NCBI GenBank assembly: GCA_035906055.1
Contig: JAMIFV010000047.1
Location: forward strand, 1 to 43,894
Length of the DNA stretch: 43,894 bases
Reading direction: 5' to 3'
Source of the DNA: JAMIFV01 sp035906055
GTDB taxonomy: Bacteria > Pseudomonadota > Alphaproteobacteria > Rickettsiales > JABCZZ01
Part shown: in pieces, positions 15,079 through 22,377 of the stretch
How the letters are laid out: each line of letters starts with the position of its first letter
How positions within the stretch are numbered: position 1 is the first letter of the stretch
The notes under the pieces: model-generated
Databases searched by the model: none
What the model was told of the DNA's origin: nothing
The model's input: only the letters and a program-made list of their open reading frames with translations
Translations under genes and position numbers: made by a program

Positions 15079-16308
15079 GTGTCCCAGTCTAACGCGCAAA
15101 TGCGCCAGAATTATGTTTTTACCAGTGAATCCGTGTCCGAAGGCCATCCGGACAAAGTATGCGACCAGATCTCCGACGCGGTCGTTGACGCCTACCTCAA
15201 AGTAAACCCCGAAGCGCGCGTGGCCTGCGAAACCCTTGCAACCACCAACCGCGTGGTAATCGCCGGTGAAGTGCGCGGCGCTGACAGCATCACCCCTGCC
15301 GACGTTGAGAAGATCGCCCGCGATAAGATCAAGCAGATCGGCTACGAGCAGAAGGGCTTCCACTGGCTCGACGCCAAGGTTGAAGTGCTGCTGCACCACC
15401 AGTCCGCCGACATCGCCATGGGCGTTGACGCCGCTGGTGATAAGGATGAAGGCGCCGGTGATCAGGGCATCATGTTCGGCTTCGCATGCGACGAAACCCC
15501 GGAACTTATGCCTGCTCCGCTGTGCTTCTCCCAGAACATCCTGCGCCTGATGGCGGAAGCCCGTCACTCCGGCAAGGAAAAACATTTCCGCCCCGACGCG
15601 AAGAGCCAGGTTACGCTCGTGTATGAGAACGGCAAGCCCGTGCGCGCCGCTTCCGTGGTGGTTTCCACGCAGCATTCCGAAGCGGTAAGCCAGAAAGACG
15701 TGCGCGAACTGGTTCGCCCGTATGTTCTGAAATCCCTGCCCGAAGGCTGGATGTGCCCCGAGAAGGAATTCTACGTCAACCCCACCGGCCAGTTCATCAT
15801 CGGCGGCCCGGACGGCGACGCAGGCCTCACCGGCCGCAAGATCATCGTGGACACTTACGGCGGCGCGGCTCCCCATGGCGGCGGCGCGTTCTCCGGCAAG
15901 GACCCCACCAAGGTGGACCGCTCCGCAGCTTACGCGGCACGCTACCTCGCCAAGAACGTGGTGGCCGCAGGCCTCGCTGAGCGCTGCACCATCCAGCTCT
16001 CCTACGCAATCGGCGTTTCCAAGCCCATCTCGTTCTATGTGAGCACCATCGGTGGTCAGGCAGACGCAGCGAAGCTTGAAAAAGTACTGCAGGAAATGAT
16101 GGACCTCTCCCCGCGCGGCATCCGCAAGCACCTGCAGCTCAACCGCCCCATCTATGCCCGCACCGCGGCCTACGGCCATTTTGGCCGCGCGCCGGAAGCG
16201 GACGGCGGCTTCAGCTGGGAAAAGCTTGATCTGGTAGACGGCCTGCGCAGCCATTTCGGCGCATCCGCCAGCTCCAAGCCCGCTGTAAAGACCAAAGTTC
16301 CCGCGTAA
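15079..16308 (+). CDS. metK: S-adenosylmethionine synthetase
   Basis: Makes S-adenosylmethionine from ATP and methionine. The 409-residue product contains ESVSEGHPDKVCDQISDAVVDA (ATP and metal site), GAGDQGIMFGFACDETPELMPAP (signature 1) and GGGAFSGKDPTKVDRSAAYAARY (signature 2 and phosphate-binding loop). I chose GTG 15079 because AGGAG lies 8 bases upstream. The alternatives are TTG 15058, which precedes that site, and ATG 15100, which has no ribosome binding site. The frame ends with a short Ser/Lys/Pro tail. A strong terminator lies 22 bp after the stop. Confidence 0.97.
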   Translation: MSQSNAQMRQNYVFTSESVSEGHPDKVCDQISDAVVDAYLKVNPEARVACETLATTNRVVIAGEVRGADSITPADVEKIARDKIKQIGYEQKGFHWLDAKVEVLLHHQSADIAMGVDAAGDKDEGAGDQGIMFGFACDETPELMPAPLCFSQNILRLMAEARHSGKEKHFRPDAKSQVTLVYENGKPVRAASVVVSTQHSEAVSQKDVRELVRPYVLKSLPEGWMCPEKEFYVNPTGQFIIGGPDGDAGLTGRKIIVDTYGGAAPHGGGAFSGKDPTKVDRSAAYAARYLAKNVVAAGLAERCTIQLSYAIGVSKPISFYVSTIGGQADAAKLEKVLQEMMDLSPRGIRKHLQLNRPIYARTAAYGHFGRAPEADGGFSWEKLDLVDGLRSHFGASASSKPAVKTKVPA

Positions 16309-16330
16309 GCGAGAACGTATCCACAAAAAA

Positions 16331-16357
16331 CCCGGCCAGTGATGGCCGGGTTTTTTT
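16331..16357. terminator. Rho-independent terminator of metK
   Basis: CCCGGCCA (16331-16338), loop GTGA, TGGCCGGG (16343-16350), then seven T. AAAAAA precedes the stem, so it could also serve the minus-strand ORF ending at 16507. Confidence 0.95.
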
Positions 16358-16416
16358 ATGCGGGTTGCGCAGGCTTCGCTGCATAGCAGCTTAGCCGAAG
16401 CTGGGTAAGGTGAATT

Positions 16417-16490
16417 TGCGCCCCCCTCACCTCGGTTTGCCTAAGGGGAGAGGAAAAGAAAGAGTGGACAATGAGTCCTGAGCCTAAGTG
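16417..16490. repeat. Family C repeat, partial copy
   Basis: On the minus strand this reads AGGCTCAGGACTCATTG, then CTCTTTCTTTTCCTCTCCCC. It resembles one arm of the perfect palindrome at 41099-41171 (AGGTTCAGGACTCATTC, then TTTCTTTCCTCC). The second arm is diverged: TTAGGCAAACCGAGGTGAGGGG follows instead. Confidence 0.55.
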
Positions 16491-16506
16491 CGCGAATGTG
16501 CGCAGG

Positions 16507-16941
16507 TTACGCTCTCTCAATTTTAGTGGACTTGGCAAATGCCGGGGTATCCAGACGTGCACCTGCCTCGGCCTGGCCTGAAGGAGCACCAAAGAGCTGC
16601 TCGGCTATTTTGGCAGCATTCGCGATACGGCCTTCATCGCCGAGGGCAGCTTCCCTGCGCGGTTCCGGGGTAATGCCGAGGGCTTTCTCGCCCAATTCAT
16701 CATGAGCTGTCCTGCTTCTGGCAAGGCTGGCGCGGATAGCGGCAAGGCGGTCAGATACACTGCCGGTCTTGGGCAGGCTTTCGCGTTCTTCGGCAATAGC
16801 GGCGAAATCGGCGGATGCGGCCTCGAGTGCGGGTGTTCTAGTAAGTGAAGCGGAAGTGCGTTCCCCTGCCCTGCCAACAAACGAAACACTGGTGCTGTCA
16901 CCCCTGAATGTAAAAGTATCGGATTCTGCTGCGTTCAACAT
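16507..16941 (-). CDS. Hypothetical protein, Ala/Ser/Glu-rich
   Basis: An unrecognised 144-residue frame. It starts MLNAAESDTFTFRGDSTSV with AGGG 4 bases before ATG 16941. There is no signal peptide, membrane segment or known motif. The composition is Ala/Arg/Glu/Ser-rich, with predicted helices around 40-60, 62-76 and 95-118. The N-terminal 25 residues look like short beta strands. It lies alone between the metK terminator and two intergenic repeats. A plus-strand frame covers only part of it, and no better candidate exists for this stretch. It may be a lineage-specific soluble or secreted protein. Reality as a gene is likely but not certain. Confidence 0.55.
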   Translation of the reverse strand: MLNAAESDTFTFRGDSTSVSFVGRAGERTSASLTRTPALEAASADFAAIAEERESLPKTGSVSDRLAAIRASLARSRTAHDELGEKALGITPEPRREAALGDEGRIANAAKIAEQLFGAPSGQAEAGARLDTPAFAKSTKIERA

Positions 16942-17051
16942 GATTCCCTGTTTTTCTTGTAACGCGTTTTATTAACCTACTACAAAGATAACACACTGAA
17001 TCCTCGTTTGGACATCGGAGATTTATGAAAGTTTAGTTACAGTGTTGTCTT

Positions 17052-17128
17052 GGGGGGCACGCTGCCCCCTCTCGGCTCCGGCGATTCACCCCTGCGGGGT
17101 CGTCGCGATAGAGCTCCTCCGGTGTACC
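17052..17128 (+). repeat. Family A intergenic repeat, copy 3
   Basis: On the plus strand: hairpin GGGGGGCACGCTGCCCCC, stem TCGGC-TCC-GGCGA (one mismatch), CCCCTGCGGGGTCGTCG, then CTCCTCCGGTGTACC. This is the one copy not directly downstream of a gene in the sense orientation: it lies upstream of the minus-strand orphan at 16507. Confidence 0.75.
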
Positions 17129-17185
17129 ATGTGAGAATAACCAAAGGTAACGCCATTGTTTTTTCAGTAGGCTGAGCCGGAAGGT

Positions 17186-17256
17186 CTGGTTTTTAAGGGA
17201 ACCGCAGCGCAGTGTACATTTAAGTGCATGAGCAGCGGAATGCCCGTAAAAACCAG
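17186..17256. repeat. Family B element, short copy
   Basis: Arms CTGGTTTTTA (17186-17195) and TAAAAACCAG (17247-17256) are perfectly complementary. Inside lies AGTGTACATTTAAGTGCATGA, the diverged family core. At 71 bp it is half the length of the copies at 7318 and 20898. Confidence 0.65.
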
Positions 17257-17284
17257 GCATAACGGCCAGCATAATGGAAAAACC

Positions 17285-18526
17285 TCACCATTTATGCTCG
17301 AATTTCTTGCGAAGCCAGATAGCTATGGAATTCAGCACTATAAGCAATACCAGCAGCACAAGGATACCCGCCGCCGTCTTTTCCACAAAGCTGGGTTCGG
17401 GGCTGGTGGCCCAGAGGTATATCTGCACGGGCATGGCGGTAGCCGCATCAAACGCGTTGCGCGGCACATCCACAATAAACGCTACCATGCCGATCATGAG
17501 CAACGGCGCGCTTTCGCCCATGGCGCGGGCAAGGCCGAGGATGGTGCCCGTCATCACGCCGGGCATGGCCAGCGGAAACGTATGGTGCAGTACCACCTGT
17601 AACGGCGAAGCGCCAAGCCCTCTCGCCGCATCGCGGATGGAATCAGGCACGGCGCGAAGCGATGCACGCGTCGTGATGATAATGGTGGGCAATATCATCA
17701 GCGCCAGCGTAAGCCCCCCCACCAGAGGCGCCGAGCGCGGCAGCCCGAAAAGGTTGATATAGACGGCCAGCCCCAAAAGGCCGAACACGATGGAAGGCAC
17801 CGCCGCAAGGTTGTTGATGCTGATCTCAATCCATTCCGTCACGCGGTTGCGCGAGGCGAACTCTTCCAGGTACATGGCCGCAAGCACCCCAAGCGGCAGC
17901 GCCGCGAGCATGCACACCAGCAATGTTATAAGCGATCCGGCTATGCTGCCTGCAAACCCCGCCATTTCCGGTTCGCGTGAATCGCCGGAAGAAAAGAAGC
18001 GGGTATTGAACGCACGCCGTACATCGCCGGAGGTTTTCAGCGCGGAAAGCCATGTTTTCTGGTTCGCAGTTATCTTGAGCTGCGGCAAATCCTTTTTGCG
18101 GGTCTTGCTGAACCTGTCCACCACGTCAGACGCGGTGAACCAGAGCGTGGCCTCCTTGCCCAGCAGGGTCGGGTTTCTTATGAGCGCCTGACGCATCTCC
18201 AGCGTTGCAGTGGTGGAAAGCATCCCCACCAGCTCCCGCATCGCGCGGCGCTCGGTCACGTCGGGGAATTTTTTAAGCAGCGCGGCTTTGAGCAGCGGCG
18301 CGGTGTCGGCGTATTTCCATTGCGCCTTATCCTGCCCGAATACGCTTTCATCCATCATCACGGTAACGCGCACCTGTGTGCTGTAGAAGCCCTTCCAGCC
18401 ACGCTCGATAACCGTAGCCAGCAACAGCACAAGGCTGATAAGCGCGAGGCCAATGGCGCATTTACCATACATCCTGAAGCGGCGCTCCGCACGGTAGCGC
18501 TTTTGCTGAAGGGCGGATCTACTCAT
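17285..18526 (-). CDS. pstA: Phosphate ABC transporter permease PstA
   Basis: One of the two membrane subunits of the high-affinity phosphate transporter. The 413-residue product has an N-terminal membrane helix (about 22-42), a periplasmic insertion of roughly 150 residues typical of the long alphaproteobacterial form, and a permease core (from about 205) with five to six helices. The core has LEEFASRNRVTEWIEISINNLAAVPSIVFGLLG and the EAA-like loop DSIRDAARGLGASPLQVVLHHTFPLAMPGVMTG. It ends HKW. Its start overlaps pstC by 8 bp. The ATPase gene pstB does not follow. Confidence 0.95.
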   Translation of the reverse strand: MSRSALQQKRYRAERRFRMYGKCAIGLALISLVLLLATVIERGWKGFYSTQVRVTVMMDESVFGQDKAQWKYADTAPLLKAALLKKFPDVTERRAMRELVGMLSTTATLEMRQALIRNPTLLGKEATLWFTASDVVDRFSKTRKKDLPQLKITANQKTWLSALKTSGDVRRAFNTRFFSSGDSREPEMAGFAGSIAGSLITLLVCMLAALPLGVLAAMYLEEFASRNRVTEWIEISINNLAAVPSIVFGLLGLAVYINLFGLPRSAPLVGGLTLALMILPTIIITTRASLRAVPDSIRDAARGLGASPLQVVLHHTFPLAMPGVMTGTILGLARAMGESAPLLMIGMVAFIVDVPRNAFDAATAMPVQIYLWATSPEPSFVEKTAAGILVLLVLLIVLNSIAIWLRKKFEHKW

Positions 18527-19454
18527 ACGCCTCCCGGTATTTCTTCACGATACGCAGGGCAACGATATTGATGATAAGCGTCATGGCGAACAGCGCCAGC
18601 CCCAGCGCGAAAGCGGCAAGCGTCTTGGGGCTGTCGAATTCCTGATCGCCCACCAGCAGCGAGACGATCTGCGCGGTGACCGTGGTCACAGATTCCAGCG
18701 GATTGAAGGTGAGGTTGGCCACAAGGCCTGCGGCCATTACCACGATCATGGTTTCACCTATGGCGCGCGAAATGGCCAGCAGCATCGCGCCCATGATGCC
18801 CGGCAGCGCCGCAGGCAACACCACCTGCCGGATGGTTTCAGACTGCGTGGCGCCAAGCCCCATGGAAGCATCGCGCAGGGAGCGCGGCACGGAGGTGATA
18901 ATATCGTCAGACAGCGAGGATACGAACGGGATGATCATGATGCCCATCACCAGCCCGGCGGCGAGCGCGCTTTCCGCCGCTATGCCGATGCCGATCATAT
19001 CCGCCAGCCCCCTCAGCAGCGGCGTGACGGAGATAATGGCAAAATAGCCATAGACCACGGTGGGTATGCCCGCCAGAATCTCCAGCAACGGCTTTACGAT
19101 CTGGCGCGTGCGGTTGGCGGCATACTCCGCCATGTAAATGGCCGCAAACAGCCCGATAGGCGCCGCCACCAGCATGGAAATAAGCATGATAAGGAACGTG
19201 CCTGCGAACAGCGGCACCGCGCCGAACGCACCGGAACTTCCGCCCTGATCGGCACGCATGGCCATCTGCGGGCTCCAGTGCAGGCCAAAGAGGAAATCCG
19301 TAACCCCGACTACGTTGAAGAACCTGAGCGCCTCGAACAACACCGTGAACAGAATGGCGAATGTCACCAATACGGAGATGAATGCACTGACCAGCATGAG
19401 TGCATAGACGAGACGGTTGGCAACCGAGGTGCCTTTGCTTTTACGCATACGCAT
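18519..19454 (-). CDS. pstC: Phosphate ABC transporter permease PstC
   Basis: Partner permease of PstA. The 311 residues include an N-terminal helix (about 15-43), a short periplasmic region (FGLHWSPQMAMRADQGGSSGAFGAVP, about 57-82) and the permease core with helices to about residue 300. The EAA loop is VPRSLRDASMGLGATQSETIRQVVLPAALPGIMG, and LAGIPTVVYGYFAIISVTPLL is the PstC-type segment. It lies 6 bp after phoR and overlaps pstA, so phoR-pstC-pstA form one operon. It is shorter than the roughly 450-residue alphaproteobacterial PstC form and is close in length to E. coli PstC. Confidence 0.95.
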   Translation of the reverse strand: MRMRKSKGTSVANRLVYALMLVSAFISVLVTFAILFTVLFEALRFFNVVGVTDFLFGLHWSPQMAMRADQGGSSGAFGAVPLFAGTFLIMLISMLVAAPIGLFAAIYMAEYAANRTRQIVKPLLEILAGIPTVVYGYFAIISVTPLLRGLADMIGIGIAAESALAAGLVMGIMIIPFVSSLSDDIITSVPRSLRDASMGLGATQSETIRQVVLPAALPGIMGAMLLAISRAIGETMIVVMAAGLVANLTFNPLESVTTVTAQIVSLLVGDQEFDSPKTLAAFALGLALFAMTLIINIVALRIVKKYREAYE

Positions 19455-19460
19455 AAGTAT

Positions 19461-20870
19461 TTATTCTTCCGAATAAATGGGCAGATAAACGCTAAAAACG
19501 CTGCCCTCACCTACCACACTGTCTATGGTAAGTACACCCCGATGACGGTTAATAATATGCTTAACGATTGCGAGGCCGAGGCCTGTGCCCCCCACCGTGC
19601 GCGTACGTGCTGAATCCACTCGGTAAAACCGCTCTGTCAGGCGCGTTAAATGCTCCTTGGCGATGCCGTCGCCTGAGTCCGACACCGACACGCACACGGC
19701 ACGCGACTGCTTCACGAAGTTAGGGTCCTGCGGTATGACGGAAGTAACCCTGAGCGCGATCACGATCTCGGTGTTGGCGTTGCCGTATTTAATGGCGTTG
19801 CCGATCAGGTTATGTATCACCTGCATGAGTTCGCGCTCTTCGCCACGCACCGGCGGCAGGGTGTCGGCAAGGTCCACGCGGATGGTCATGTTCTTTTCTT
19901 TCGCCGCCCAGAGGAAGCTTTCCTTCTCGTTGCGCACCGCACGCAGCATATCCACCTTGCCCTGCGGCAGCGTATGCGCGTTCATCTCGATCTTGGAGAG
20001 CGACAGCAGGTCGTTGATAAGCGTGCTCATGCGCGTGGCCTGCTCGTCCATCACCTGCAGGAACGCGTCCCGCGCGCCTTCATCGTCCTTGGCGGGGCCG
20101 CGCAGCGTTTCAATGAAGCCTTTTATGCTGGCCAGCGGCGTGCGTATCTCATGGCTGGCATTGGCCACGAAATCAGCGCGCATCTTCTCCACACGCTTGA
20201 GCGAGGTCACGTCGTTAAGCGCGATGATGACCGAAATGCCTCCGCTGGATGCAATGGGAAAACGCTCGATAACCGCCTTGAAATCCGCCGGGAGCGGCTC
20301 TTCCAGATGAAATTCCACATCACGGCCCTTGAGCTCTTCCACCACCGTGGCCGCGCCGTTGACCAGCACGTCGTTGCGGATGACACTCCCCAGCGGACGG
20401 TTGGCAAGATTCTGGCCGAACAGGTTGCGTGCCGCCTTGTTGGTGCGGATGATAATGAGGTCGTCATTGCACATAATGAGGATATCGGGCAGCGAATCGA
20501 GCAATATCTCACGCTCGGTGATGATATTGCCCATCTGCATCTTGCGTTTTTCCCATGAACGGTGAAGCTTGATAAGCGCGTCGGAAAGTTCGTTCACGCC
20601 GCTGAGGAAACCGAAGTTCGGCTCCTTCACCTGTTTGTCTTCAGCAAGGTCGCGCACGTAGCGTGTGAGGATGGACGTGTTGGCGAAGAACGGCCGCAGC
20701 ATCAGCGTGGTGACGAGCATCACCGAAAGATAGGCAAACAGGAACTCATTGGCGTTTATCGCCCCGATAACCAGCATGGACATGAGAATGATCATGGTCG
20801 GGCTGGTTACCACCAGCACGGCGCGCGTGAGTGTGGCAAAGGAAACGGTAGGTTTTGAGCCTTGTGGCAT
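19461..20870 (-). CDS. phoR: Phosphate regulon sensor histidine kinase PhoR
   Basis: Membrane sensor kinase that phosphorylates PhoB under phosphate limitation and senses transport through the Pst complex. The 469-residue protein has two N-terminal membrane helices (about 19-38 and 42-62), a PAS domain (about 115-225), the phosphoacceptor His in ASHEIRTPLASIKGFIETL (about 245) and an ATPase domain with N box VIHNLIGNAIKYG and G boxes VSDSGDGIAKEHL and GGTGLGLAIVKHIINRHRG. It leads the phoR-pstC-pstA operon. The regulator gene phoB is not in the window. The assignment to PhoR rather than another PAS kinase rests on the pst linkage and architecture. Confidence 0.92.
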   Translation of the reverse strand: MPQGSKPTVSFATLTRAVLVVTSPTMIILMSMLVIGAINANEFLFAYLSVMLVTTLMLRPFFANTSILTRYVRDLAEDKQVKEPNFGFLSGVNELSDALIKLHRSWEKRKMQMGNIITEREILLDSLPDILIMCNDDLIIIRTNKAARNLFGQNLANRPLGSVIRNDVLVNGAATVVEELKGRDVEFHLEEPLPADFKAVIERFPIASSGGISVIIALNDVTSLKRVEKMRADFVANASHEIRTPLASIKGFIETLRGPAKDDEGARDAFLQVMDEQATRMSTLINDLLSLSKIEMNAHTLPQGKVDMLRAVRNEKESFLWAAKEKNMTIRVDLADTLPPVRGEERELMQVIHNLIGNAIKYGNANTEIVIALRVTSVIPQDPNFVKQSRAVCVSVSDSGDGIAKEHLTRLTERFYRVDSARTRTVGGTGLGLAIVKHIINRHRGVLTIDSVVGEGSVFSVYLPIYSEE

Positions 20871-20887
20871 AGCTAACGCTTGTTAAT

Positions 20888-21042
20888 AACAGGTTCTGGA
20901 ACCTGTTCATAATTTCGCCGGGGCGAAGCGAAAACGGGGACTTTCAAGAGCCGCAACGCAATGTACATAGCAGTACATGAATAGCGGATCGCAGAAAATC
21001 ACTGGTTGCAGCCAGCCACAGTAGAGATTATGAACAGGTTCC
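20888..21042. repeat. Family B inverted-repeat element, copy 3 (phoR upstream)
   Basis: Arms GGAACCTGTTCATAAT (20898-20913) and ATTATGAACAGGTTCC (21027-21042) are perfectly complementary. The core has GCAATGTACATAGCAGTACATGA. The element from 20898 to 21042 is 145 bp, nearly the length of copy 1. A further copy of the arm, AACAGGTTC (20888-20896), precedes the left arm in inverted orientation. It lies between the divergent phoR and the glycerol-1-phosphate dehydrogenase gene and must hold or separate their promoters. Confidence 0.8.
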
Positions 21043-21087
21043 AAGGCATGATGCCCTAACAAGGCTCTACAATCTACAGTATTTTTT

Positions 21088-22308
21088 ATGCGCAACCGCC
21101 TGCATGAGATAGCGCCTACACCGGCGGAAACGCTTTCCACGGATATCGTGATCGAACCGACGCTTGCGCGGCGCGGGCCCGAACTTATGGAACGCGCCGG
21201 GTTCAGGGACAAAAAGGTAATGCTGGTGTGCGACGCCAACACGCACACAGCGCTGGCCGAAAGACTGCTTCATGAACTTGGCACGGACGTAACGCCGGTG
21301 ATACTGGAGCAGCCCCATGCTGACGAAGCCACCGCCGACCTTATCCGCAATCCTGATATTGAGGCCTATATCGCAGTAGGCTCCGGCACCATAAACGACC
21401 TGTGCAAATACGCCTCGCACCTTGAAGGCAAGCCTTACATCGTGTTCCCCACGGCGCCGTCGATGAACGGCTATATCTCAGGCAACGCTTCCATCACCAC
21501 GCACGGCCACAAGAAAAGCCTCAAGGCGCAATTGCCGCAGGCGGTGTTCTGTGACATGTCTGTGCTTGCCGCCGCACCTGCGCGCCTTATCCGCAGCGGG
21601 CTGGGCGATTCCATCTGCCGCCCCACCGCGCAGGCCGACTGGCTGCTTTCTCACCTGCTGCTGGGCACGCCGTATGATCCCCTGCCCTTCAGCTTCCTGG
21701 AGCCGTATGAGCAGGAGTTATTCAAGGCGGCGGACAAACTGGCAACGCGCACGCCCTATGCCATTGAACTGCTCACACGCGCCATGCTGGCATCCGGCCT
21801 TGGCATGGTGACGGCGGGCGGCAGTTATCCCGCCAGCCAGGGTGAGCACCTGATAGCGCATACGATGGAGATGAAACATGGCAGCGCATTACCGCTTACC
21901 TATCACGGCGAGCAGATAGCCGTCACCACATTGCTGATGGCGGAGCTTCAGCATGCCACGCTTGAAAAACCCGTGCGCCTGCGCCGCCACCCCAACTGGC
22001 TCGACCTCGCAGCGGGCTATCTGGGCGAACATATGCGTGAGGAGTTGCGCGCCGCCGCCGAAAGCAAATTCGCCCGCGTGGAGCAGATGCATGAAGAGAT
22101 AAACGCCATGCTCGGCACTGAGCGCAACCGCATACGCGACGCTATAGAGCATGTGCTGATACCAACGGCACATATTGAGGCCGTGCTCAAACGCGCCGGT
22201 GCCCCCACCACGGCGCAGGAACTAGGCTGGGACGCAGCACAGCTCAGTGACGCCATGCACCATGCGTGCTACATGCGTGACCGTTTCACGTTTTTAGACC
22301 TGATATGA
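21088..22308 (+). CDS. sn-glycerol-1-phosphate dehydrogenase family protein (EgsA/AraM-like)
   Basis: Member of the iron-containing alcohol dehydrogenase superfamily related to glycerol-1-phosphate dehydrogenase, which reduces dihydroxyacetone phosphate to sn-glycerol-1-phosphate. The 406-residue product has the NAD(P)-binding motif VGSGTINDLCKYAS (about 96-109), the family loop FPTAPSMNGYISGNASI (about 118-134), and metal ligands Asp in GLGDSICRPTAQADW (about 172), His in SQGEHLIAHTMEM (about 255-258) and His in LTYHGEQIAVTT (about 272). ATG 21088 lacks a clear ribosome binding site, so the start is uncertain. In archaea the reaction builds lipid backbones; in bacteria the known AraM enzyme makes glycerol-1-phosphate lipids. 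Its role here is unknown. Confidence 0.88.
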   Translation: MRNRLHEIAPTPAETLSTDIVIEPTLARRGPELMERAGFRDKKVMLVCDANTHTALAERLLHELGTDVTPVILEQPHADEATADLIRNPDIEAYIAVGSGTINDLCKYASHLEGKPYIVFPTAPSMNGYISGNASITTHGHKKSLKAQLPQAVFCDMSVLAAAPARLIRSGLGDSICRPTAQADWLLSHLLLGTPYDPLPFSFLEPYEQELFKAADKLATRTPYAIELLTRAMLASGLGMVTAGGSYPASQGEHLIAHTMEMKHGSALPLTYHGEQIAVTTLLMAELQHATLEKPVRLRRHPNWLDLAAGYLGEHMREELRAAAESKFARVEQMHEEINAMLGTERNRIRDAIEHVLIPTAHIEAVLKRAGAPTTAQELGWDAAQLSDAMHHACYMRDRFTFLDLI

Positions 22309-22334
22309 AGCGTGACAGCAAGAGGATGAGATTG

Positions 22335-22348
22335 CGGGTATTAACCCG
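22335..22348. terminator. Weak hairpin between convergent genes
   Basis: CGGGT-ATTA-ACCCG, extended imperfectly by GAGA/TCTC, lies in the 70-bp gap between the G1P dehydrogenase stop and the gltA stop. No clean T-run follows on either strand, so terminator function is doubtful. Confidence 0.3.
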
Positions 22349-22377
22349 GTTTCTCGTAATTCTTGGCTTCTCGCACC

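Larger units (their letters stand above)
16942..17284. other. Gene-free region holding family A and family B repeats
   Basis: These 343 bp have no supported gene. They hold the start-side region of the orphan gene (16942-17050), family A copy 3 (17052-17128) and a short family B copy (17186-17256). The pstB gene expected after pstA is not here. Confidence 0.7.

Noticed and set aside
15064..16326. A 420-codon open frame antisense to metK
   Set aside because: metK is unmistakable on the plus strand. The antisense frame has unusual composition and no ribosome binding site that I could see.
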